Source: Rahnella ecdela
GTDB lineage: Bacteria; Pseudomonadota; Gammaproteobacteria; Enterobacterales; Enterobacteriaceae
Assembly (NCBI RefSeq): GCF_019049625.1
Contig: NZ_JAFMOY010000122.1
Location: 1 to 64,000 of the forward strand
Reading direction: 5' to 3'
Length of the DNA: 64,000 nucleotides
Below the pieces are notes generated by a model. That model had not been told where the DNA came from, searched no databases, and saw only the letters and a list, made by a program, of their open reading frames with translations. Each line of letters starts with the position of its first letter. The stretch's first letter is position 1. Positions 51,386-59,488 of the stretch are shown here, in pieces. The translations under genes and the position numbers were made by a program.

Positions 51386-51401
51386 CCCTTCTTAAATTAC
51401 T

Positions 51402-51417
51402 CTGTATAAATTCACAG
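51402..51417. promoter_or_regulatory. LexA (SOS) box of uvrD
   Basis: CTGT-ATAAATTC-ACAG is a full match to the LexA consensus CTGT-N8-ACAG with an AT-rich centre. It sits just downstream of the predicted start, so LexA would block early elongation or initiation. Confidence 0.88.
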
Positions 51418-51419
51418 TA

Positions 51420-51448
51420 GAAAAGCATTCACCTGGTGAGTGCTTTTC
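51420..51448 (+). terminator. uvrD leader attenuator hairpin
   Basis: GAAAAGCATTCACC pairs with GGTGAGTGCTTTTC across 14 pairs, between the uvrD promoter and the uvrD start. In E. coli uvrD is reported to be controlled by LexA and by attenuation, and this hairpin is the natural counterpart. The T tract is inside the stem, so the terminator strength is uncertain. Confidence 0.65.
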
Positions 51449-51469
51449 TCATCCTGACAAACGGTGCCT

Positions 51470-53635
51470 ATGGACGTTTCTGACCTGCTCGACAGCCTGA
51501 ATGAAAAACAACGTGAAGCCGTGGCCGCGCCGCGCAGCAATCTGTTGGTGCTGGCCGGGGCAGGCAGTGGCAAAACCCGCGTGCTGGTTCACCGCATTGC
51601 ATGGCTGCTGGCAGTAGAAAAGTGCTCGCCATATTCCATTATGGCGGTCACCTTCACCAACAAAGCGGCGGCGGAAATGCGCCACCGTATCGACCAGCTG
51701 ATTGGTACCAGTCAGGGTGGCATGTGGATTGGGACCTTCCACGGCCTTGCGCACCGCTTGCTGCGTGCGCACCATCTGGACGCTAATCTGCCGCAGGATT
51801 TCCAAATCCTCGACAGCGACGACCAGATGCGGCTGATTAAGCGCTTGATCAAAGCGCTGAACATCGACGAGAAACAATGGCCGCCGCGTCAGGCGATGTG
51901 GTACATCAACGGCAAAAAAGACGAGGGTTTGCGCCCACAGCACGTTGAAACGTATAACAATCCTGTCGAAGCGACCTGGTTACGCATTTATCAGGCCTAT
52001 CAGGAAGCCTGTGACCGCGCCGGGCTGGTGGATTTCGCCGAGTTACTGCTGCGCGCCCATGAACTCTGGCTGAACAAGCCGCATATTTTGCAGCATTATC
52101 GCGAACGCTTTACCAACCTGATGGTGGACGAATTCCAGGACACCAACAGCATTCAGTACGCGTGGATCCGTCTGCTGGGGGGCGACAACAATAACGTGAT
52201 GATCGTCGGCGACGATGACCAGTCGATCTACGGCTGGCGCGGGGCGCAGGTCGAAAATATTCAGCGCTTCCTGAAAGATTTCCCGAATGCGGAAACCATC
52301 CGTCTGGAGCAGAACTACCGCTCGACCAGCACCATTCTGAAAGCCGCTAACTCGCTGATTGAAAACAACAACGGTCGTATGGGGAAAAACCTGTGGACCG
52401 AAGACGGCGAGGGTGAACCGATTTCACTGTATTGCGCATTCAACGAACTGGATGAATCGCGGTTTGTGGTTAACCGCATCAAAACCTGGCAGGACAACGG
52501 CGGTGCACTGAAAGATTGCGCCATTCTTTACCGCAGCAATGCCCAGTCGCGTGTGCTGGAAGAAGCGTTGTTGCAGATGGCGATGCCTTACCGAATTTAT
52601 GGCGGGCAGCGATTCTTCGACCGTCAGGAAATCAAAGATGCGCTGGCGTATCTGCGCCTGATGTCCAACCGCAATGATGATGCGGCGTTCGAGCGCGTGG
52701 TGAACACCCCGACGCGCGGCATCGGTGACCGCACGCTCGATGTGGTGCGCCAGACCGCCCGTGACCGTCAGCTGACCATGTGGCAGGCTACGCGTGCGCT
52801 GTTACAGGAGAAGGTGCTGGCGGGCCGTGCAGCGTCTTCCCTGCAACGTTTCACCGAACTGGTGGACGCGCTGGCACATGAAACGTCAGACATGCCGCTG
52901 CACGTGCAGACTGACCGGGTGATCAAGGATTCCGGCCTGTTCATTATGTATGAGCAGGAAAAAGGCGAAAAAGGTCAGGCGCGAATTGAAAACTTAGAGG
53001 AACTGGTGACGGCGACGCGTCAGTTCAGCTATCAGGATGAAGACGAAGACCTGATGCCGTTGCAGGCGTTCCTGTCGCATGCTGCGCTCGAAGCAGGTGA
53101 AGGGCAGGCGGATGCCAATCAGGATGCCACCCAGCTGATGACGCTGCACTCGGCGAAAGGTCTGGAATTCCCGCAGGTGTTTATCGTCGGGATGGAAGAA
53201 GGCATGTTCCCGAGCCAGATGTCGCTGGAAGAAGGCGGTCGTCTGGAAGAAGAACGTCGTCTGGCCTACGTTGGCGTCACCCGCGCCATGCAGAAACTGA
53301 CCCTGACTTACGCCGAAACCCGCCGCTTATACGGCAAAGAAGTCTCACATCGTCCGTCGCGTTTCGTTGGTGAATTACCGGAAGATTGTGTCGAAGAAGT
53401 CAGGATGCGCGCCAACGTGTCACGCCCGATGAGCAACCGCAGCGTTGGCACGCCAACCAGCGTCAGCGATACCGGTTTCAAACTCGGTCAGCGCGTCACG
53501 CATCCAAAATTCGGTGAAGGCACCATCGTCAACATGGAAGGCAGCGGCGAACACAGCCGGTTGCAAGTGGCGTTTCCGGGCGAGGGGATCAAGTGGCTCG
53601 TTGCCGCCTACGCCAGGTTAGAAGCCGCAAACTAG
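51470..53635 (+). CDS. uvrD: DNA helicase II (UvrD)
   Basis: A 721-residue superfamily 1A helicase (720 in E. coli) used in mismatch repair with MutL, nucleotide excision repair with UvrABC and removal of RecA filaments. Walker A is GAGSGKT (residues 30-36); [31 protein letters not shown] and LMTLHSAKGLEFPQV follow. The C-terminal FGEGTIVNMEGSGEHSRLQV is the Tudor-like RNA polymerase-binding domain. The start at 51470 gives MDVSDLLDSLN, as in E. coli. Confidence 0.97.
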   Translation: MDVSDLLDSLNEKQREAVAAPRSNLLVLAGAGSGKTRVLVHRIAWLLAVEKCSPYSIMAVTFTNKAAAEMRHRIDQLIGTSQGGMWIGTFHGLAHRLLRAHHLDANLPQDFQILDSDDQMRLIKRLIKALNIDEKQWPPRQAMWYINGKKDEGLRPQHVETYNNPVEATWLRIYQAYQEACDRAGLVDFAELLLRAHELWLNKPHILQHYRERFTNLMVDEFQDTNSIQYAWIRLLGGDNNNVMIVGDDDQSIYGWRGAQVENIQRFLKDFPNAETIRLEQNYRSTSTILKAANSLIENNNGRMGKNLWTEDGEGEPISLYCAFNELDESRFVVNRIKTWQDNGGALKDCAILYRSNAQSRVLEEALLQMAMPYRIYGGQRFFDRQEIKDALAYLRLMSNRNDDAAFERVVNTPTRGIGDRTLDVVRQTARDRQLTMWQATRALLQEKVLAGRAASSLQRFTELVDALAHETSDMPLHVQTDRVIKDSGLFIMYEQEKGEKGQARIENLEELVTATRQFSYQDEDEDLMPLQAFLSHAALEAGEGQADANQDATQLMTLHSAKGLEFPQVFIVGMEEGMFPSQMSLEEGGRLEEERRLAYVGVTRAMQKLTLTYAETRRLYGKEVSHRPSRFVGELPEDCVEEVRMRANVSRPMSNRSVGTPTSVSDTGFKLGQRVTHPKFGEGTIVNMEGSGEHSRLQVAFPGEGIKWLVAAYARLEAAN

Positions 53636-53644
53636 CTTACTGGT

Positions 53645-53725
53645 GCTTTTGAGCTTGGGCAGTGCTCGCAATCCTCACGTACTTTAGTACGCTCCGGTTG
53701 CTGCGCGCTGTCCGCACTCAAAAGC
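53645..53725. repeat. 81-bp imperfect palindrome after uvrD
   Basis: GCTTTTGAG at 53645-53653 mirrors CTCAAAAGC at 53717-53725, and the exact centre is GTACTTTAGTAC (53679-53690), with several paired blocks between. A second short hairpin, CCGCTG/CAGCGG, follows at about 53731-53752. It lies between the convergent ends of uvrD and a cupin gene and has the look of a dispersed intergenic palindromic element. No other copy was noticed in this window. Confidence 0.8.
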
Positions 53726-53756
53726 CCTGCGCCGCTGACGCTTGCACAGCGGTGTA

Positions 53757-54233
53757 TTAAAGGGCGAAAACCTCACCCACTTCGGCTTTCGCATACCATT
53801 CCAGCGTTTCTTTTACGCCTTCTTCGCCTTCCGGCGGCGTGCCTGACAGATAGTCTTGTTCCTGCACGGGCTGATACGCGCCATGTTTCACTTCAAAAAT
53901 CACGCCACCTTCGTCGAGGGATAACACGCTGTGCCAGGTATTGGCCGGGATTTCCAGCAGACGGGTTTCTGCGCCGAGCCACAGACGGTCGGTGACTTTA
54001 CCGCTGTTATCGTAAATCAGTACCAGAAAACGTCCGCGCAGGGCGGTCAGCATTTCCCAGGTGTGCGGATGGCGGTGGATGCGCACATATGTACCCGGTT
54101 CCATCGCAATTGCCAGACGTTGCACGTCATCTTCCGGTGCCGGATGGATATTCAGATTCTGGCGCAGTCGCGGGGAATGAGCGGCTTTGGTGATCAGATC
54201 ACACAGCGTGTCCTGGTTTATTTGTTTAATCAT
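53757..54233 (-). CDS. WbuC-family cupin-fold metalloprotein
   Basis: A 158-residue cupin of the WbuC type. The metal-binding motif HRHPHTWE supplies His53, His55, His57 and Glu60, and a further His (His101) lies in NTWHSVL, as in the second cupin motif. Proteins of this family usually sit in O-antigen or capsule clusters, with unknown function. Here it stands alone between uvrD and corA, a place where E. coli has other genes. The substrate is unknown. Confidence 0.8.
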   Translation of the reverse strand: MIKQINQDTLCDLITKAAHSPRLRQNLNIHPAPEDDVQRLAIAMEPGTYVRIHRHPHTWEMLTALRGRFLVLIYDNSGKVTDRLWLGAETRLLEIPANTWHSVLSLDEGGVIFEVKHGAYQPVQEQDYLSGTPPEGEEGVKETLEWYAKAEVGEVFAL

Positions 54234-54377
54234 TTCAGTCTCTGCCTGAGAAGCCTGGTATCGGAGAAATACGGTGTCTGAGTGTAGCCAAAAAAACGGC
54301 CAGACATAAGCCGGGAAAGGTTATCAATACCGCCTGAAATTTATGCATTAATGTTGCCAGAATAGATTTGTTGGCGG

Positions 54378-54662
54378 TTGACAGTCTTTTTATTACCGTC
54401 GTAACATGCGCGCACTATTATCAATGAGGAACTGCGCCTTGGACACACCCAGTAGATACTGGCTCAATAACCTGTTTTCCAGGTACCACTTCTAAGGCCC
54501 TCCTCATTGCTGATGGCCTTAGTGGTTGTCAGCGACCCCCGTTCTGTCGCTGTGAGTCAGATCTGAATTTGGTCTGAATTACGCCGGTGACTTTTTTCAC
54601 TCCGTGATTTTCTGTGCTTCAACGCGTTGTCCACTTTCCGTAATTTTTGGGAGAACGGGCAC
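54378..54662 (+). promoter_or_regulatory. corA leader region
   Basis: TTGACA at 54378-54383 is a likely -35 element; the -10 is poor. The leader that follows is more than 200 bases long and has a short open frame (54424-54495) whose stop codon falls inside the first of two hairpins: CTAAGGCC (54492-54499) with GGCCTTAG (54515-54522), and CAGCGAC (54530-54536) with GTCGCTG (54546-54552). In Salmonella the corA leader contains the corL frame and controls Rho access; this looks like the same design. Confidence 0.6.
54424..54495 (+). CDS. Candidate corA leader peptide (CorL-like)
   Basis: A 23-residue frame, MRNCALDTPSRYW then LNNLFSRYHF, ending inside a hairpin of the corA leader. An in-frame ATG at 54406 would make it 29 residues, but it may lie before the transcription start. 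The ribosome-binding site is weak. I assign it by position and by analogy with Salmonella corL, not by sequence match. Confidence 0.4.
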   Translation: MRNCALDTPSRYWLNNLFSRYHF

Positions 54663-55613
54663 ATGCTGAGTGCTTTTAAATTAGAAAACAGCCGCTTATC
54701 CCGTTTAGAGCTGGACGAGTCAGACGATCTCAAAACTTCACTGTGGGTCGATCTGGTTGAGCCTGACGAGCAGGAACGTGAGCGCGTTCAATGTGAATTA
54801 GGGCAAAGCCTGGCGACGCGTCCTGAACTGGACGACATCGAAGCCTCTGCGCGTTTCTTTGAAGACGAAGACGGTCTGCACATTCACTCCTTCTTTTATT
54901 ACGAAGATGCCGAAGACCATGCGGGCAACAGCACCGTCGCATTTACCGTGCGCGAAGGCCGTCTGTACACTCTGCGTGAGCGCGAATTACCGGCATTTCG
55001 CCTTTACCGTATGCGTGCCCGCAACCAGAAACTGGTCGATGGAAATGCTTATGAATTGCTGCTGGATTTGTTCGAAACCAAAATCGAACAGCTGGCGGAC
55101 GAAATTGAAAATATTTACAGCGATCTGGAAAAACTCAGCCGCGTGATTATGGAAGGGCATCAGGGCGACGAATATGACGCCGCGCTTTCCACGCTGGCAG
55201 AACTGGAAGATATCGGCTGGAAAGTCCGTCTGTGTCTGATGGATACCCAGCGCGCGCTGAATTTCCTGGTGCGTAAAGCCCGTTTACCGGCAGGTCAGCT
55301 GGAGCAGGCGCGCGAAGTATTACGCGATATCGAATCCCTGCTGCCGCACAACGAATCCCTGTTCCAGAAAGTGAACTTCCTGATGCAGGCGGCGATGGGC
55401 TTTATCAACATCGAGCAGAACCGCATCATCAAGATTTTCTCGGTGGTATCCGTCGTATTCCTGCCACCAACGCTGGTGGCATCCAGCTACGGGATGAACT
55501 TCGAATTCATGCCTGAGCTGAAATGGTCATTCGGTTATCCGGGTGCGATTGCACTGATGATCCTCGCCGGTCTGGCACCTTATCTGTACTTCAAACGTAA
55601 AAACTGGTTATAA
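54663..55613 (+). CDS. corA: Magnesium/cobalt transporter CorA
   Basis: A 316-residue pentameric Mg2+ channel, the same length as in E. coli. The large N-terminal cytoplasmic domain senses Mg2+. Two C-terminal membrane helices follow, with the selectivity motif YGMN between them, and the basic tail KRKNWL. It is the main constitutive Mg2+ uptake route and also carries Co2+ and Ni2+. The start at 54663 has GGGAGAACGGGC upstream and gives MLSAFKLEN, as in E. coli. Confidence 0.97.
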   Translation: MLSAFKLENSRLSRLELDESDDLKTSLWVDLVEPDEQERERVQCELGQSLATRPELDDIEASARFFEDEDGLHIHSFFYYEDAEDHAGNSTVAFTVREGRLYTLRERELPAFRLYRMRARNQKLVDGNAYELLLDLFETKIEQLADEIENIYSDLEKLSRVIMEGHQGDEYDAALSTLAELEDIGWKVRLCLMDTQRALNFLVRKARLPAGQLEQAREVLRDIESLLPHNESLFQKVNFLMQAAMGFINIEQNRIIKIFSVVSVVFLPPTLVASSYGMNFEFMPELKWSFGYPGAIALMILAGLAPYLYFKRKNWL

Positions 55614-55625
55614 CCGGACAGACAA

Positions 55626-55662
55626 AATTTCTCCCTCTCAGGCGCATTCTGAGAGGGAAATT
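55626..55662 (+). other. Hairpin after corA
   Basis: CCCTCTCAG and CTGAGAGGG with a seven-base loop lie 20 bases after the corA stop codon. No T tract follows, so termination here is unproven. Confidence 0.5.
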
Positions 55663-55750
55663 CCTGCGTTGTTTCCCCCTGCGGTTCCCACCGGTGTTTG
55701 AAATATGTTAATAAAGAGCGTTGAATTCTCTTAACTACAGACCAGAACCC

Positions 55751-56818
55751 ATGTTGATGGAAAGGATGGCTCCGGCGGGCCAGTGGTTTATCCTCGTTGT
55801 TGCCTCGCTTGTCCTGGGCATTATTTTTCAGACCTTCCATGTGCCAGCCGCACTGTTACTGGGGCCGATGATTATCGGCGTCATCATGGGGCTGCTGGGC
55901 GCCAGCGTGCGTATCCACCCGCTATTTTTCAAAATATCTCAGGGCATTTTGGGTTGTATGATTGCCCAAAGCTTGTCGCCATCGATATTACCCCCGTTAC
56001 TCAATGACTGGCCGCTGGTGCTGATGGTGCTGGTCGCCACGCTGCTCGCCAGCGGACTTTCCGGTTGGTTGCTGGTGCGTTTTAGCCAGCTACCCGGCCC
56101 GACCGGTGCGTGGGGTTCATCCCCCGGCGGTGCCAGTGCGATGGTGGCTATGGCCGGTGATTTCGGGGCAGACGTGCGTCTGGTGGCGTTTATGCAGTAT
56201 CTGCGCGTGCTGTTTGTTGCCACGGCTGCCGCATTTGTAGCGCGTATGGCGATGGGCGACAGCGCGTCGCTGGCGGCTGCGGTCGTGTGGTTTCCGCCTC
56301 TGACGTGGCGCTTTTTCGCCACGCTATTTCTGGCGCTGGCGGGCGTCTGGCTCGGGCCGCGCCTGCGTATTCCTTCCGGCGCATTACTGCTTCCGGCGGT
56401 GGTCGGTGCGGTCTTACATTCCACCGGAACCGTGACCTTAGAGGTGCCTGAATGGTTACTTGCGATGGCTTACACGCTGATTGGCTGGAGTGTCGGATTG
56501 CGGTTCACGCGTCCTATTTTCAAACTGGCATTGCGCACGTTGCCGCAGATGATTGCGTCGATTATCGGGCTGATGCTGATTTGCGGCGGTATGGCGTGGG
56601 TGCTGACCAAATTGCTGGGTGTGGATATGCTGACGGCGTATCTGGCGACCAGCCCGGGCGGGCTGGATACCGTGGCGATAATTGCGGCGGGCAGTCATGC
56701 GGATTTAGGGTTTGTGATGGCGATGCAGACGTTGCGTTTGATCACCATCCTGGCAACCGGTCCGGCGATGGCGCGCTTTATTTCACGCAGCGCTGTGCCC
56801 GCGTCCTCCTCGACGTAA
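55751..56818 (+). CDS. AbrB-family integral membrane protein
   Basis: A 355-residue membrane protein of the AbrB/YbgN family (PF05145), with about ten hydrophobic segments and the duplicated family signature LPGPTGAWGSSPGGASAMVAMAGDFGAD / LATSPGGLDTVAIIAAGSHADL. E. coli AbrB was named as a regulator and is now seen as a probable transporter; the substrate is unknown. The start is uncertain: ATG at 55751 is chosen, with further in-frame ATGs at 55757 and 55766 and no strong ribosome-binding site. Its last 36 bases overlap the 3' end of rarD tail to tail. Confidence 0.85.
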   Translation: MLMERMAPAGQWFILVVASLVLGIIFQTFHVPAALLLGPMIIGVIMGLLGASVRIHPLFFKISQGILGCMIAQSLSPSILPPLLNDWPLVLMVLVATLLASGLSGWLLVRFSQLPGPTGAWGSSPGGASAMVAMAGDFGADVRLVAFMQYLRVLFVATAAAFVARMAMGDSASLAAAVVWFPPLTWRFFATLFLALAGVWLGPRLRIPSGALLLPAVVGAVLHSTGTVTLEVPEWLLAMAYTLIGWSVGLRFTRPIFKLALRTLPQMIASIIGLMLICGGMAWVLTKLLGVDMLTAYLATSPGGLDTVAIIAAGSHADLGFVMAMQTLRLITILATGPAMARFISRSAVPASSST

Positions 56819-57697
56819 ACGGCCCTGCGTATAAAGCGCGTCGGTGATAAAGCACAGCAAGCCCACCCAGATAAACCCAAAGGTGATGAGCTGCGACGTA
56901 TTGACGGTTTCACCGTAAAACACCACCGCCAGCAGGAACATCAGCGTCGGGCCGAGATACTGGAAAAAGCCCAGCGTTGAAAGCTTCAGGCGGGCGGCGG
57001 CGGCGGTGAAGAACAGCAGCGGAATGGTAGTAATAATCCCGGCAGCCATCAGCAGTAAATCCAGCGGCCACGGATTGGCGGCCAGATTGCTGGTCGGACT
57101 GTTGGCGATAAAGAACAGGTATATTCCCGCAACCGGCAGCAGCCACAGCGTTTCAATCAGCATACCGGTTTGCGAATCCACACCGATTTTTTTACGCAGC
57201 AGACCGTAAAAGGCAAACGTCAGTGACAGCCCGATGGCGATGATTGGTACCGAACCAAAAATCCATACCTGCACCAGTACCCCGGCAAAAGCCAGCGCGA
57301 CGGCAAACCATTGTAAACTGCGGAACCTTTCCCGCAAAAACAGCATACCGAGCACCACATTCACCAGCGGATTGATAAAGTAGCCGAGACTGGCTTCCAG
57401 AATGTGATCATGATTTATCGCCCAGATAAAAATCAGCCAGTTCCCACCGACAAGCAGGGCAGTAATCAGTAACATGCCGACTTTCTTCGGTTGTCCCAGT
57501 ACCCGCCGGACATCGCCCCAGCTGCGGCTGACGGAGAGCAGCACTAACATAAAGAAGAATGACCAGATCACCCGGTGAGTCAGAATTTCGTCAGCAGGAA
57601 CCTGTTTGATCAGCTTGAAGTACGCGGGTGCGACTCCCCAAATTAGATAGGCGATGAAGGCAAAAATAACACCTTGCCGGGTACGTTGTGCGTCCAT
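56783..57697 (-). CDS. rarD: EamA-family permease RarD
   Basis: A 304-residue drug/metabolite-superfamily protein (296 in E. coli) with about ten membrane helices. Conserved segments are YLIWGVAPAYFKL near the N-terminus, EILTHRVIWS and ASLGYFINPLVNVVLGMLFL. It is annotated as a chloramphenicol-sensitive or resistance-associated permease; its natural substrate is unknown. Its C-terminus overlaps the AbrB-family gene on the opposite strand by 36 bases. Confidence 0.94.
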   Translation of the reverse strand: MDAQRTRQGVIFAFIAYLIWGVAPAYFKLIKQVPADEILTHRVIWSFFFMLVLLSVSRSWGDVRRVLGQPKKVGMLLITALLVGGNWLIFIWAINHDHILEASLGYFINPLVNVVLGMLFLRERFRSLQWFAVALAFAGVLVQVWIFGSVPIIAIGLSLTFAFYGLLRKKIGVDSQTGMLIETLWLLPVAGIYLFFIANSPTSNLAANPWPLDLLLMAAGIITTIPLLFFTAAAARLKLSTLGFFQYLGPTLMFLLAVVFYGETVNTSQLITFGFIWVGLLCFITDALYTQGRLRRGGRGHSAA

Positions 57698-57743
57698 GAG
57701 GTACCTGAAAAAAAGTAAGGAAAGAAGCGGAGTTTACCTGATT

Positions 57744-58226
57744 TCAGCCGACCATATAGGTCGCCGTGGTCGTGGCAATGTGAACGCCGGTCTCGTTGTG
57801 CAGATCGACACGCGCCACAGAAACTTTATTGCCTGCGCGCACCAGGCTTGCCGAAGCAATAAAGTAATCACCACGGCCCGGACGCAGATAATCCACGCGT
57901 AAATCAATAGTGCCCATCTTTGACAGCCGCTGGCGCATTTCCGCTTCCAGCAACGGGTGATCGGGTTTGTCGCGGCGGATAAGCGAACTGGTCACACACA
58001 CCAGACCGGCAGCGACATCCAGCACCGCCGCAATCACGCCGCCGTGCAGAATTCTTTGTGCGGCATTGCCAACCAGTTTGGTCTGGTTGGTAAATTTTAA
58101 TTCTGCGTAGTCGCAGTCGAGACGTTTCAGCTCGAGGCCCAGTTCGCGGTTAAACGGCATATCGTAGACGAAAATATTGCCGATCAGTTGCAGGGCAGCC
58201 TCGTGGCTGAGAGATGAAGCAGACAT
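57744..58226 (-). CDS. yigI: Hotdog-fold thioesterase YigI
   Basis: A 160-residue PaaI/hotdog-fold thioesterase (155 in E. coli). Typical elements are [22 protein letters not shown], with the catalytic region around HGG, and [13 protein letters not shown]. coli YigI is reported to act on medium- to long-chain acyl-CoA. It lies 46 bases upstream of rarD and both may be co-transcribed. Confidence 0.92.
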   Translation of the reverse strand: MSASSLSHEAALQLIGNIFVYDMPFNRELGLELKRLDCDYAELKFTNQTKLVGNAAQRILHGGVIAAVLDVAAGLVCVTSSLIRRDKPDHPLLEAEMRQRLSKMGTIDLRVDYLRPGRGDYFIASASLVRAGNKVSVARVDLHNETGVHIATTTATYMVG

Positions 58227-58480
58227 GAATGAATTCCTGACGAAAACGAGTGGACCGTATGTTCGCCGAAAAAGTTAACGAAGTGTTGATTTTAGGTGCG
58301 ACAGAAAGGGATTACTACCTGACGAACGATAAATGTATTACATATTCATGTGGAAATGTATTCGAGTGTAAAATACTCTGCTGCGAGATTTTTCTGCTTT
58401 TAGCCAGTAAATGACGGAACAGACAGCGGGATTATTTCAAAAAATAATTAATCAATAACTTAGGGTGAGGGTAAGGAATA

Positions 58481-59359
58481 ATGCGTATAAATTGGGCTGT
58501 CGGGGCCACATTGTTGGCGTTGCCATTAGCAGGCTTTGCAGAAGAAGCCACGGTACAGGAAGTGCATGATAAACCTGCTGTGCGCGGAAGCATTATTGCG
58601 AATATGCTGCAGGAGCACGACAATCCGTTCACCTTGTATCCTTACGAACCTAACTTCCTGCTGTATACCGATACCAGCAATATCAATAAGAAAGCGATTC
58701 AGTCTTATGACTGGGCAAATGAAGCAAAGCATGATGAAGTGGAATTCCAGCTCAGTCTGGCGTTCCCTCTGTGGCGCGGTATTGCGGGTGATAACTCGGT
58801 TCTCGGTGGATCTTATACACAAAACTCTTTCTGGCAGCTTTCCAACCGCGCCGGGTCTTCGCCTTTTCGTGAAACCAACTATGAACCGCAGCTCTTCCTC
58901 GCCTGGGCGACGGATTATGATTTCCTCGGCTGGACGCTGCGTGAAGCAGAATACGGCGTTGTCCATCAGTCTAACGGCCGCTCAGACCCGACTTCCCGCA
59001 GCTGGAACCGTGTTTATGCCCGTTTCATGGCGCAACACGGCAACTGGCAGGTGGATTTAAAACCCTGGTACCGCATCCCTGAAAGCGATGAAAACGACGA
59101 TAACCCGGACATCAACAAATACATGGGCTATTACCGCCTGAAAGTCGGTTATGCGTGGGGCGACAGCGTGTTCAGCGTGGAAAGTCGTTACAACTGGAAT
59201 ACCGGTTACGGCGGAGCAACCACTGGCTGGAGCTACCCGATTTCCAAGCAGGTTCGCTTCTATACTCAGGTCTTCAGCGGGTACGGTGAATCCCTGATCG
59301 ACTATAACCACAAGCAAACCCGTATCGGCGTCGGTATCATGCTTAACGACATTATGTAA
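58481..59359 (+). CDS. pldA: Outer membrane phospholipase A
   Basis: A 292-residue outer-membrane 12-strand beta-barrel phospholipase (289 in E. coli). The signal peptide ends at GFA-EE (residue 20). The catalytic triad is His162, Ser164 and Asn176 in VHQSNGRSDPTSRSWN. It hydrolyses phospholipids that reach the outer leaflet after membrane damage, as a Ca2+-dependent dimer. It is its own transcription unit, with a 254-base AT-rich region upstream and GTAAGGA as ribosome-binding site. Confidence 0.96.
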   Translation: MRINWAVGATLLALPLAGFAEEATVQEVHDKPAVRGSIIANMLQEHDNPFTLYPYEPNFLLYTDTSNINKKAIQSYDWANEAKHDEVEFQLSLAFPLWRGIAGDNSVLGGSYTQNSFWQLSNRAGSSPFRETNYEPQLFLAWATDYDFLGWTLREAEYGVVHQSNGRSDPTSRSWNRVYARFMAQHGNWQVDLKPWYRIPESDENDDNPDINKYMGYYRLKVGYAWGDSVFSVESRYNWNTGYGGATTGWSYPISKQVRFYTQVFSGYGESLIDYNHKQTRIGVGIMLNDIM

Positions 59360-59488
59360 TTCCCGCCATACGTCTGGTTGCAGTTGCGTTAGCGGCATTG
59401 CGGATAATTTAGGGTATATTATGTCGGTGCAGTACAGCCCCGGCGGCTTTTGGGCTTAGCCGGGTGGTTTGAACAGTTGGGGAATTGA

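Noticed and set aside
54406-54423. The upstream ATG as the start of the corA leader peptide
   Set aside because: It lies only 23 bases after the likely -35 element, so it is probably before the transcription start.
55626-55662. The hairpin after corA as an intrinsic terminator
   Set aside because: No T tract follows the stem, so it is recorded only as a hairpin.
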